Assembly (NCBI GenBank): GCA_963756115.1
Contig: CAVWMN010000010.1
Location: forward strand, 868,001 to 932,000
DNA from: JTS-RE37 sp963756115
GTDB lineage: Bacteria > Bacteroidota > Bacteroidia > Flavobacteriales > Flavobacteriaceae
DNA: 64,000 nt
Direction: 5' to 3'
In this document: one piece after another, positions 35,575 to 42,972 of the stretch
Layout of the letters: the number at the start of each line of letters is the position of its first letter
Position numbering within the stretch: the first letter of the stretch is position 1
Made by a program: the position numbers and the translations under genes
The notes under the pieces: model-generated
Database searches by the model: none
The model's input: the letters and a program-made list of their open reading frames with translations, nothing else
Told to the model about the DNA's origin: nothing

Positions 35575-36588
35575 ATGAGCAAAGAGATTTCATTGGTCAC
35601 AGGCGGTAACGGACACTTGGGAAACAACTTAGTTAGACTCCTACTTTCGGAGAATAAAAAAGTAAAAACAACTGTTAGAAATATCAAGAACCAAGAACCG
35701 TTTAAGGGCTTGGACTGCGAAGTAGTGCAGGCAGATATCACCGATAGTGGATCGCTAAAAAAAGCATTTCAAGGGGTTACCAACTTATATGCAGTGGCTG
35801 CAAATTTTAGTATGTGGGCTAAAAATCCTAAAATTGAAATTTATAATAATAACCTCCAGGGAACTCAAAATGTGTTTGATATTGCTAAAGAATGCGGCAT
35901 CAAGAATATCGTTTATGTAAGTTCGGTAGCCAGTTTAGATTTCACGAATTTACCAGCCAATGTGGACAATGGATACAATAAAGACCGTAGAAATTGGTAC
36001 TACAATTCTAAAAATGATTCGGATAAGTTAGCATTAGAATTGGGTAAAAAATATGGCATCAGAACTGTTCTGGTTTTGCCTTCTGCCATGATTGGTTCTA
36101 CAGCTTATAAATTAAGCTATTCTAACAACCTTGTATTGCAAGTTTTAAATGGAGAAATACCCGTAGACACCAATGTAACTTTAAATTGGGTAGATGTAAA
36201 AGATGTCGCATTGGGAACCTATAACGCAATGATAAAAGGTAGAGATAAGGAGCGGTACATCTTATCTAACGAGCGTCATACAACACTGCAAGAAAGTGTA
36301 AAAATAGCATCCGATCTATATCCTGAGCTAAAATTAAAAACGCCTAAAAAAGTACCAAAATGGTTATTGTACTCCGTTGCTGGTTTAATGGAGTTTAGCA
36401 GTAAGCTTTCAGGAAAGGAACCTCAACTACAGCGGCATTACTTGGACATGTTTTATGATTTAAAGCAAGATTATGACATTCGTAAATCGATAAAAGAATT
36501 AGGATTTAATCCTAAACCTTCAAAAGAGGCTTTGGAAGATGCTTTGAAATATTTAAAAACCGATTGGAAAGAAAAGAAAACAGTATAG
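35575..36588 (+). CDS. NAD(P)-dependent epimerase/reductase (extended SDR)
   Basis: This is the second gene of cassette 27. The start is set at ATG 35575 (MSKEISLVTGGNGHLGNNLV). The 337-residue protein has the Rossmann GGNGHLG motif at about residues 10-16, DITDSGSLKKAF and the catalytic YYNSK (Y-x-x-x-K). It resembles dihydroflavonol-4-reductase-like or NAD-dependent epimerases. It lies behind the Crp/Fnr gene and is followed by a strong terminator at 36604. Confidence 0.88.
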   Translation: MSKEISLVTGGNGHLGNNLVRLLLSENKKVKTTVRNIKNQEPFKGLDCEVVQADITDSGSLKKAFQGVTNLYAVAANFSMWAKNPKIEIYNNNLQGTQNVFDIAKECGIKNIVYVSSVASLDFTNLPANVDNGYNKDRRNWYYNSKNDSDKLALELGKKYGIRTVLVLPSAMIGSTAYKLSYSNNLVLQVLNGEIPVDTNVTLNWVDVKDVALGTYNAMIKGRDKERYILSNERHTTLQESVKIASDLYPELKLKTPKKVPKWLLYSVAGLMEFSSKLSGKEPQLQRHYLDMFYDLKQDYDIRKSIKELGFNPKPSKEALEDALKYLKTDWKEKKTV

Positions 36589-36603
36589 AAAAAGGAAAAA
36601 AAG

Positions 36604-36646
36604 CAATAGCGGTTCGGGTGTAAACTCGAACCGCTATTGTGTTTTA
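36604..36646 (+). terminator. Strong intrinsic terminator of cassette 27
   Basis: CAATAGCGGTTCG (36604-36616) and CGAACCGCTATTG (36627-36639) form a 13 bp perfect stem followed by TGTTTT. The same AATAGCGG sequence occurs in attC-like sites at 25334 and 18277. Confidence 0.72.
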
Positions 36647-36717
36647 TTCAGTATCTTGATATCCGAAAAACACGTGCATTTTATGCGTTACTGCTCTTAT
36701 ACAAACAGTTAGCAGTC
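36605..36717 (+). other. Degenerate attC-like site of cassette 27
   Basis: The right arm is TTACTGCTCTTATACAAACA and the core GTTAGCAGTC (36708-36717). The left AAC core is missing; only AGCAATAGCGG remains. Excision through this site should be impaired. Confidence 0.5.
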
Positions 36718-36770
36718 ATTGTAGGACCACATACAAACAGACCAAAACATTTTATAAATAAATTCTGACA

Positions 36771-37220
36771 TTGAAAAAAATTAATAGCGACCAAAAAACA
36801 AGCGGACAAGGTGCAACACCTTTCGCTCAGACATATTTTCACGGAACAAGGTCTGACTTAAAGGTTGGCGAGTTAATCGAAGTTGGGTTCAATTCCAATT
36901 ACGGACAACGAAAAAATGCAAAATACATTTTCCTTTCAGCGACATTAGACGCTGCAATTTGGGGTGCTGAACTTGCATTTGGGGAAGAGCGAGAAAGAAT
37001 TTATCTGGTTGAACCAACAGGGCCAATTGAAGACGACCCTGATTTGACTGACAAAAAATTTGCAGGTAATCCGACAAAATCTTATCGTTCAATAAATCCC
37101 TTTAAAATAGTTGGAGAAGTTACCAATTGGCAAGGACACCCTCCAGAACAAGTTAAAACAATGAAAGACGCATTAGCTAAACTTAAAGAACAAGGAATTA
37201 ATTCACTGAATGACGAATGA
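36771..37220 (+). CDS. arr: Rifampin ADP-ribosyltransferase
   Basis: This is cassette 28. The 149-residue protein (TTG start) closely follows Arr enzymes: TYFHGTRSDLKVGELIEVGFNS with catalytic His24, NYGQRKNAKYIFLSATLD, EPTGPIEDDPDLTDKKFAGN and PTKSYRSINPFKIVGEVTNW. Arr transfers ADP-ribose from NAD+ to rifamycins, inactivating them. arr-2 is a well-known cassette gene of mobile integrons, so finding a relative here supports the cassette nature of this array. The gene appears intact. Confidence 0.93.
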   Translation: MKKINSDQKTSGQGATPFAQTYFHGTRSDLKVGELIEVGFNSNYGQRKNAKYIFLSATLDAAIWGAELAFGEERERIYLVEPTGPIEDDPDLTDKKFAGNPTKSYRSINPFKIVGEVTNWQGHPPEQVKTMKDALAKLKEQGINSLNDE

Positions 37221-37240
37221 CTTTGACGATAATAAACAAC

Positions 37241-37378
37241 GAATCGCTAACGATGTAAATAAGAAATAGGCGAGTAAGTGCTGATTTTAAGAGTTTTGGC
37301 TAGTATCATAGTTTGTGCTTAAACGAAAGTTCCGGGCTTAGAAATCACCTGCTTTTCATGTAGTAACCGTTACCTGCA
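37241..37378 (+). other. attC-like site of cassette 28
   Basis: AATCGCTAAC (ending 37251) to GTTACCTGCA (37369-37378). Arms are TGTAAATAAGAAATAGGCGAG and CACCTGCTTTTCATGTAGTA. Confidence 0.62.
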
Positions 37379-37393
37379 AGCTGAATAAATCAA

Positions 37394-38242
37394 ATGTTAA
37401 GAATATTAAACCAAAAATATCCTGCCCCAATTCCTGAATTAAGGAGTTTGATTACCGCAATGCTTTTCGGGTTATTTATAGGATTATTTTTATTATTTTT
37501 TGAGCCTTTTGACATCAACTTGTCTACAAATGAAAACAAAGTATTTCAATTGCTTTTCTTTGGCTTTATTACTGCTATTGTTTTAGTTATTTTTCTATTC
37601 ATTTTCCCTTTTTTGCTTGCCAGATTATTTTCGGATGAACATTGGAAAGTAAAACATCAAATTATATTTTACCTAATCATTCTATTTGTAATTGCCACCA
37701 TCAATGGTCTTTACACGAATTACATAAACTCTTTATCTTTTAGTTGGTCTAACTATTGGTGGATTATAAGTAGAACATTTGTGCTTGGTGGGATACCCAT
37801 AGCTTTCTTAACACTTCTTGATTATCAGCAAAAAGAAAAAATAAATAGCAATCAGGCAAATGCGATTATTAGTAATAAAAAAGAGCGCTTAAATTCAAAT
37901 GAGACCGAACACAAAATTTCTACTGATTTAAAAGATGAAATCTTCTCTTTCAACGAGAATGATTTTTATTATGCAGTGGCAGTAGGCAACTATATTGACC
38001 TTTGTCTTTTAGTTGAAAACACATTGAAAAGGGTGACCTATAGACTTCCACTCTCTTCATTTGAAGCGCAGCTAAAAGAATCTTCTAGCTTAATAAGATG
38101 CCATCGTTCTTATGTGGTAAACCTTAATAAAGTAGAAAACATTTCAGGTAATGCACAAGGCTTAAAGTTTAAGCTTAAAAACCAATCAGAATTAGTTCCT
38201 GTATCTAGAAAATATATACCCATAGTCAGGCAATTTTTTTAA
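37394..38242 (+). CDS. LytTR-family regulator with four-helix membrane domain
   Basis: This is the first gene of cassette 29. The 282-residue protein has four transmembrane helices (about 18-38, 50-75, 87-107, 125-147) and a linker. A C-terminal LytTR DNA-binding domain (about 180-282) follows: VAVGNYIDLCLLVENTLKRVTYRLPLSSFEAQL, then RCHRSYVVNLNKV. Membrane-bound LytTR proteins are transcription factors with built-in sensing. It probably controls the DUF2306 gene that follows. Confidence 0.88.
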   Translation: MLRILNQKYPAPIPELRSLITAMLFGLFIGLFLLFFEPFDINLSTNENKVFQLLFFGFITAIVLVIFLFIFPFLLARLFSDEHWKVKHQIIFYLIILFVIATINGLYTNYINSLSFSWSNYWWIISRTFVLGGIPIAFLTLLDYQQKEKINSNQANAIISNKKERLNSNETEHKISTDLKDEIFSFNENDFYYAVAVGNYIDLCLLVENTLKRVTYRLPLSSFEAQLKESSSLIRCHRSYVVNLNKVENISGNAQGLKFKLKNQSELVPVSRKYIPIVRQFF

Positions 38243-38352
38243 GAATTATCTCAAACATTCCATTTAGCCCAAATAGCTTGACATTCAAATCATTTCTTTG
38301 ACATCCAGCACATTCTCTACGATGTATTCCAATCCTGGAATATATTTGGAGC

Positions 38353-38955
38353 ATGAAAAAAATAGCCTTTATGGTATTCTTGTTTATTGGAGCAATGACT
38401 ATGGTCATCATGTCTTTGCACTACTTTCAATCAGACAGCGCAGGTATACTCAAACGAAAAGAAATTGCCAGTAGCTTGTGGTATCTTTTCACTTTTAGAA
38501 CACATATATTTTTAGGCCTAATAGCCATTATTATTGGTCCTTTTCAGTTTATTGCAAAAATAAGGGATACATATAAAGCTTTCCATAAAACTTTAGGATA
38601 CGCGTACGCGGTAAGTGTACTTTCCAGCGGTCTGGCCGGACTTATTATAGCACAGTTCGCTATGGGAGGTTGGATCACTACAATTGGTTTTTCTGTATTG
38701 TCAGTCACATGGCTGTTCACGACAATAATGGCAATCATCTCAATAAGATGTGGAAAGGTATTGAATCATAAAAAATGGATGTTCTTAAGTTATGGGTTAA
38801 CCTTTGCTGCCATTACACAAAGAACCTTACTATTGATTCCCCTTTTGACAGAGGTTCCGTTTATACCAATTTACCAACTCTCTGCATGGTTACCATGGCT
38901 ACTCAATTTAAGCATTGCCTATGCCTTATATACAAGTCCTTATATTCAGAATTGA
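38353..38955 (+). CDS. DUF2306-family membrane protein
   Basis: This is the second gene of cassette 29. The 200-residue protein has about six hydrophobic segments and the family motifs RTHIFLGLIAIIIGPFQF, FHKTLGYAYAVSVLSSG and NHKKWMFLSYGLTFAAITQR. LytTR plus DUF2306 is a recurring Bacteroidota pair. It is paralogous to the protein at 21857. Confidence 0.86.
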   Translation: MKKIAFMVFLFIGAMTMVIMSLHYFQSDSAGILKRKEIASSLWYLFTFRTHIFLGLIAIIIGPFQFIAKIRDTYKAFHKTLGYAYAVSVLSSGLAGLIIAQFAMGGWITTIGFSVLSVTWLFTTIMAIISIRCGKVLNHKKWMFLSYGLTFAAITQRTLLLIPLLTEVPFIPIYQLSAWLPWLLNLSIAYALYTSPYIQN

Positions 38956-39003
38956 TTACATTAAAATATAATAAATAATTTTCGAGTTTAAAACAAGGAA
39001 ACC

Positions 39004-39035
39004 CAACAGGTATCACCGTGTATAAAACATAGCTG
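39004..39035 (+). other. Half attC-like site of cassette 29
   Basis: CAACAGGTATCACCGTGTATA and AAACATAGC form only the left half of a site. No right arm or GTT follows, and coding sequence of a truncated GNAT begins at once. This is a deletion junction. Confidence 0.5.
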
Positions 39036-39049
39036 TTATAGGATGATTT

Positions 39050-39418
39050 ATGAGAGGTTTTTGTATATGTAGAGGCAAATGTGTTCCAATAGGACTATTT
39101 TGCTATGTTGAATCCAAACCAATTGCTTGGTGTTCAATTGCACCTCGAAATTTATACAGGGATTTGTCGGGAAATAAAACATTGCCAAATGTCTGGTCAT
39201 GGGTATGCTTTTTTAAAAAGAGAAAATTTCGGGAAAATGGAATAAACGAGAAATTGATAAACGAAGCGGTAAAATATGCCAAAGTGAACGGAGCAAAATT
39301 CTTAGAAGCATGTCCTGTAGCTAAAGATTCTCTGAGTTACAGGTTTATGGGATTTAAACCAACATTCGAAAAAGCTGGATTTGAATTTAACCATAAAGCT
39401 GAAAACGGAGAAATGTAA
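39050..39418 (+). pseudogene. GNAT acetyltransferase missing its N-terminus
   Basis: The 122-residue frame contains the core and end of a GNAT enzyme: YVESKPIAWCSIAPRNLYRDL, VWSWVCFFKKRKFRENGINEKLINEAVKYA (a variant acetyl-CoA loop, where R/Q-x-x-G-x-A/G is expected) and YRFMGFKPTFEKAGF. Normal members are about 60 residues longer at the start. The missing part coincides with the truncated half site just upstream, so a deletion removed the boundary and the 5' end of the gene. It is probably inactive. Confidence 0.72.
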
Positions 39419-39440
39419 TGACAAAAGAACTGGGAAAAAC

Positions 39441-39566
39441 GAACGCACATCAATGTTTATAGCTCATTGCTAGGTAGTTGTTAAGCCAAAGGTTTGCGTA
39501 TATTTGCTAACTCCGCCAAATCTTTTGGAATTGGCTATTAGCGGAAAAAAGTTAAAGTTTGGCAGC
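39441..39566 (+). other. Degenerate attC-like site after the GNAT fragment
   Basis: The left core AACGCACATC is mutated from the usual AAC. The arm TTTATAGCTCATTGC, a GCCAAATCTTTTGG hairpin and the right core GTTTGGCAGC (about 39557-39566) remain. It is related to the class at 27523. Confidence 0.5.
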
Positions 39567-39588
39567 AACCCAGTAAAAGAGTACGAAC

Positions 39589-39915
39589 TTGAATCAAATT
39601 AACGATACATATGCAAAATTTTACCTTTACAATCGAATTGTAAAAGCTAAATTATATATGGACAATAATTTCCAGGAGGCTATTGACCTTGACAATATCT
39701 CCGAGGAAGCCTAATTTTCAAAATATCACTTCATTAGACTTTTCAAGTCAATTTATGGAAAAACTCCTCATAAATATTTGACCCATGTGAGAATAGAAAA
39801 GGCGAAAAAATATTTAGAACAGGATTTTATAGTAGAAGAAACGTGCTATAAAGTGGGATTTGACAGCGTAAGCTCATTTGCGGGACTGTTTAAGCGAATT
39901 AACGGAATGACCTGA
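39589..39915 (+). pseudogene. AraC-type regulator fragment with internal stop
   Basis: From a TTG at 39589 the frame reads NQINDTYAKFYLYNRIVKAK and YMDNNFQEAIDLDNISEEA, then a TAA. It continues with FSKYHFIRLFKSIYGKTPHK, YLTHVRIEKAKKYLEQ and ETCYKVGFDSVSSFAGLFKR, which is a full AraC double HTH. It stops at GMT, where PSEY would normally follow. It is directly joined to the end of a VOC gene in the same cassette (31). It is inactive. Confidence 0.78.
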
Positions 39916-40051
39916 ATGCGACATATCAGGAATTATTGGAAAAAGGTGTCACATTTAAAAAACTGCCCACAAAGGAATTTTACGCTTACGAGGCGCTATT
40001 TGTTGATGACTCGGGAAATTGGTTCTCGTTAGGGGAAAAAGAGAAGGAATA
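39916..40051 (+). pseudogene. VOC-family C-terminal fragment
   Basis: The frame YQELLEKGVTFKKLPTKEFY-A-YEALFVDDSGNWFSLGEKEKE is the C-terminal third of a glyoxalase/bleomycin-resistance type protein, ending with the metal-ligand strand. The first two thirds are missing. It is fused behind the AraC fragment, so an internal deletion has joined two genes of one cassette. Confidence 0.72.
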
Positions 40052-40056
40052 AACGT

Positions 40057-40197
40057 CAGCTGCCAACAATGTATAAAAAAATAGGCAGTTTAGTCCTATA
40101 TTCAGGGCTTTCTGCTCGTATCAAAGTTTGTGTTTAACCGGATAATTTGTGCTCCTAAATGACCTACTTTTCAAGTACTAAAACCTTGTTTGTAAAC
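40057..40197 (+). other. attC-like site of cassette 31
   Basis: CAGCTGCCAAC (ending 40067) complements GTTTGGCAGC at 39557 apart from one base. The right core is GTTTGTAAAC (40188-40197). Arms are TGTATAAAAAAATAGGCAG and CTACTTTTCAAGTACTA. Confidence 0.6.
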
Positions 40198-40225
40198 TGC
40201 AGAAAAATAAAAAATCAGAAATTAA

Positions 40226-40642
40226 ATGAAAAAAAACGGATCTGTTATAATTCCAACCATGAGATACAAAGATGCACCAGCAGCAATCGAGTGGCTATGT
40301 AATGCTTTCGGATTTGAAAAGCATTTGGTAGTCCCAGGTGAACATGATACGATCGCTCATGCACAATTAAATTTTGGCAATGCAATGATCATGTTAGGGT
40401 CTGAAAATAATTATGAATATGGTAAATTCATCAAGACACCAAAAGACCTAAATGGAATTAATACACAAGCCCCGTATATTATTGTTGAAGAAATCGATGA
40501 CCATTATAGAAGGGCAATTGCAGCTGGAGCAAGAATAGCATTAGATATAAAAGACGAGGCGTATGGTGGTCGTGGATACAGTTGCCAAGATCTGGAAGGG
40601 TACTTATGGAATTTTGGTTCGTACAATCCATGGACCCAATGA
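40226..40642 (+). CDS. VOC-family protein, PhnB/bleomycin-resistance-like
   Basis: This is cassette 32. The 138-residue protein has SVIIPTMRYKDAPAAIEWLCNAFGFEKHLV, AQLNFGNAMIMLGSE, and YIIVEEIDDHYRRAIAAGARI with a C-terminal DLEGYLWNFGSYNPW. This is the pattern of PhnB-like VOC proteins that include bleomycin-binding resistance proteins and glyoxalases. It is intact, and a single-gene cassette. Confidence 0.88.
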   Translation: MKKNGSVIIPTMRYKDAPAAIEWLCNAFGFEKHLVVPGEHDTIAHAQLNFGNAMIMLGSENNYEYGKFIKTPKDLNGINTQAPYIIVEEIDDHYRRAIAAGARIALDIKDEAYGGRGYSCQDLEGYLWNFGSYNPWTQ

Positions 40643-40653
40643 AAAATAAAAGC

Positions 40654-40791
40654 CTGCACACCACAAGGGCTATAATTCATTGTCACATTGCGTAAAACAA
40701 AAAAATAATAACCCTCAAACATCCTGGTTTCTTAAGTTGAAAAGGCTACGATGTTTCCCACAACGAAATCAGAGCCTAACCGTTGTGCGGC
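40654..40791 (+). other. attC-like site of cassette 32 (mutated left core)
   Basis: GCACACCACAAG has CAC in place of AAC. The right core is GTTGTGCGGC (40782-40791). Arms are GGGCTATAATTCATTGTC and CGAAATCAGAGCC. Confidence 0.6.
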
Positions 40792-40927
40792 GGAAAAAAA
40801 AGTCACTAACAGCAGATAAAGGAAACAAACGGTTGGACTCTTAACACTGGTGCTTCTGTTTTTCAGCCTGTACTAACAACACTGACAAATCGAATAGAGA
40901 ACAAAATCCTGTCTGAAAAATGGTAAA

Positions 40928-41365
40928 ATGGAACAAAGGATAAGTGTATTGACAATTGGATCGGACGACCTGAACGCAATGAAGACTTTCTACGGCAAAG
41001 TCCTCGGTTGGACAGCCGTTGCAGAGAACAAGGACATAGCATTTTATAAACTCAATGGGTTTTTATTGAGCATTTGCGACAAGAAAATGCTTGCAGACTT
41101 CATCGGTATTGACCATAAGGGACAAGGTTTTCGTTCTGTGACAATTGGCTACAACGTTGACAGTAAGGAAGAAGTATTTGAATTTTACGACCACCTGAAA
41201 GACAAAGTTAAAATCTTGAAAGAGCCAACAGAACTACCTTTTGGCGGACTCTTCTTTTATTTCACAGACATTGAAGGAAACATAATCGAAATTGCACAGA
41301 ATTCATTCATAACGCTTGACAAAGACAAAAACGCAACAGACCATAAACCTATTGACCGCTTATAA
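40928..41365 (+). CDS. VOC-family protein
   Basis: This is cassette 33. The 145-residue protein has RISVLTIGSDDLNAMKTFYGKVLGW, FYKLNGFLLSICDKKMLADF, FRSVTIGYNVDSKEEVFEFY and the C-terminal YFTDIEGNIIEIAQNSF. It is a glyoxalase-fold protein with an unusual charged tail (DKDKNATDHKPIDRL). The whole cassette, including a leader of about 140 bp, is duplicated at 42227-42940, where the gene is broken. Confidence 0.88.
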   Translation: MEQRISVLTIGSDDLNAMKTFYGKVLGWTAVAENKDIAFYKLNGFLLSICDKKMLADFIGIDHKGQGFRSVTIGYNVDSKEEVFEFYDHLKDKVKILKEPTELPFGGLFFYFTDIEGNIIEIAQNSFITLDKDKNATDHKPIDRL

Positions 41366-41401
41366 TCTGACAATAAGAAACGACCGATAACCATGAAATC
41401 C

Positions 41402-41500
41402 GACCGCACAATAACGGCTATACGTAATTTCCTACCCTCCTCCGGCTAAGCTCGTCGGATGCACTACGCATCTGCTAATAGCCGAGACCGATGGAAACAA
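41402..41500 (+). other. attC-like site of cassette 33 (mutated cores)
   Basis: GACCGCACAAT at 41402-41412 (AAC to AAT) and a right core GATGGAAAC (GTT lost). Arms are ACGGCTATACGTAATTTCC and GCTAATAGCCG. Confidence 0.55.
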
Positions 41501-41586
41501 GTTAATAAATAAAAATAAGAGATTGATCCTGCGCTGGTCTTGACTACTCTCAGGAACCAGATTTAAATCGTACTATTGAATGAAGA

Positions 41587-41907
41587 TTAAACTCCCAAAC
41601 AGGCACCGAAATCCGGACAAATGCGGGGTAGAATTAGCCAAACATGAATAAAAAAAAGGATTATAAAGAGAAGACCGATTAGTAATGCATGACCAATATA
41701 TACTTCATCTCCTACTGGTTTTAGTTTTGGCCATAACAATCCAAAAATAGCAGTCACAAATAATAGGAAAGGAACTCCAGAGAAAAAAACTAGAAATTTC
41801 AAGCTAAATTGTTCTTGCAGCGAACCGTAAAAAATGAATCCAATAATTAATGAAAGAATTAACAAAAGCCAGTAGATTCTGCTTCGTGAGTTACTTTTCG
41901 TCTCCAT
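41587..41907 (-). CDS. Hypothetical three-helix membrane protein, reversed cassette gene
   Basis: This is cassette 34. The 106-residue protein has three transmembrane helices (about 11-28, 36-60, 70-92) and a tail RICPDFGACLGV with two cysteines. It is the only gene in the array read toward the recombinase. It has its own 5' region at about 41910-42060, so it must carry a promoter. No family is recognised. Confidence 0.68.
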   Translation of the reverse strand: METKSNSRSRIYWLLLILSLIIGFIFYGSLQEQFSLKFLVFFSGVPFLLFVTAIFGLLWPKLKPVGDEVYIGHALLIGLLFIILFFIHVWLILPRICPDFGACLGV

Positions 41908-42079
41908 GGTATTTTATTTTTATTGATTAAAACTACTTAACCTAACTCTTCTGAATAATGACAATTATCACAGAATAAATTTTTACCTCCTTATTCTCCG
42001 AAATATTTTTGCATACCAGTTAAAAAAAAAATTATGAAGTCAGACAAATTATAAATTGAATATTCCAATGTATCAGAGC

Positions 42080-42236
42080 CTGTTGCCAATAAAGACTATA
42101 ATTCAGTGCTGCCTTTCCATTAAATTGAAACTTCCTTTTTTTATTTAAAAACAAGTCATGCATAAATAGGTAAAGATCCAAGGCTCGCCGCCCTATTCAC
42201 CTCTGCCGGGAATCATAGCCAGGACCTTTGTGCGGC
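42080..42236 (+). other. attC-like site of cassette 34 (mutated cores)
   Basis: CTGTTGCCAAT (ending about 42090) and TTTGTGCGGC (42227-42236), where GTT has become TTT. Arms are AAGACTATAATTCAGTGC and GGAATCATAGCC. Confidence 0.58.
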
Positions 42237-42369
42237 AGCTAAAAAAAGACACCAACAGCAGATTAATGAATCAAACGGTCGGGCTCTTAACACAGGTGTT
42301 CCTTTTTTTAAGCCTGTAATAACACTGACAAAATGCATAAAGAACAAAACAAAGTATGAAAAATGGTAA

Positions 42370-42807
42370 AATGGAATCAAGGATAAGTGTATTGACAATT
42401 GATCGGACGACCTGAACGCAATGAAGAATTTCTGCGGCAAAGTTCTCGGTTGGACGGCCGTTGCAGATAACAAAGACATAGCATTTTATAAACTCAATGG
42501 GTTTTTACTGAGCATTTGCGACAAGAAAATGCTCGCGGACTTGATCGGTGTTGACCAGAAAGGACAAGGTTTTCGTTCTGTGACAATTGGCTACAACGTT
42601 GACAGTAAGGAAGAAGTATTCTAATTTTACGACCACCTGAAAGACAAAGTGAAAATCTTGAAAGAGCCAACAGAACTACCTTTTAGCGTACTCTTCTTTT
42701 ATTTCACAGACATTGAAGGAAACATAATAGAAATTGCACAGAATTCATTTATAACGCTTGACAAAGATAAAAACGCAACAGACCATAAACCTATTGACCG
42801 ATTATAA
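42370..42807 (+). pseudogene. Broken duplicate of the VOC gene of cassette 33
   Basis: Line-by-line it matches 40928-41365 over its whole length. One base is missing near 42402 (TTGATCGG instead of TTGGATCGG), which shifts the frame. A GAA codon has become TAA at about 42622, and GGC codes have changed later. The boundary sequences and leader are also duplicated. The duplication unit is therefore the whole cassette, not the gene. Confidence 0.85.
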
Positions 42808-42843
42808 TCTGACAATAAGAAACGACCGATAACCATGAAAGCT

Positions 42844-42941
42844 GACCGCACAACACTGGCTATACGTAATTTCCTTCCTTCCTCAAGCTACGCCCGTCGG
42901 AGGCACTCTGCAACTTCTCATAGCTAAGATCCTTGGTGGCA
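42844..42941 (+). other. attC-like site of cassette 35, paralogue of 41402-41500
   Basis: GACCGCACAAC (ending 42854) to CTTGGTGGC (about 42932-42940), where GTT has become CTT. Arms are CTGGCTATACGTAATTTCC and TCATAGCTAAG. Confidence 0.58.
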
Positions 42942-42972
42942 TGTTTGGAACAACCCACTTCGAAAATGAAAC

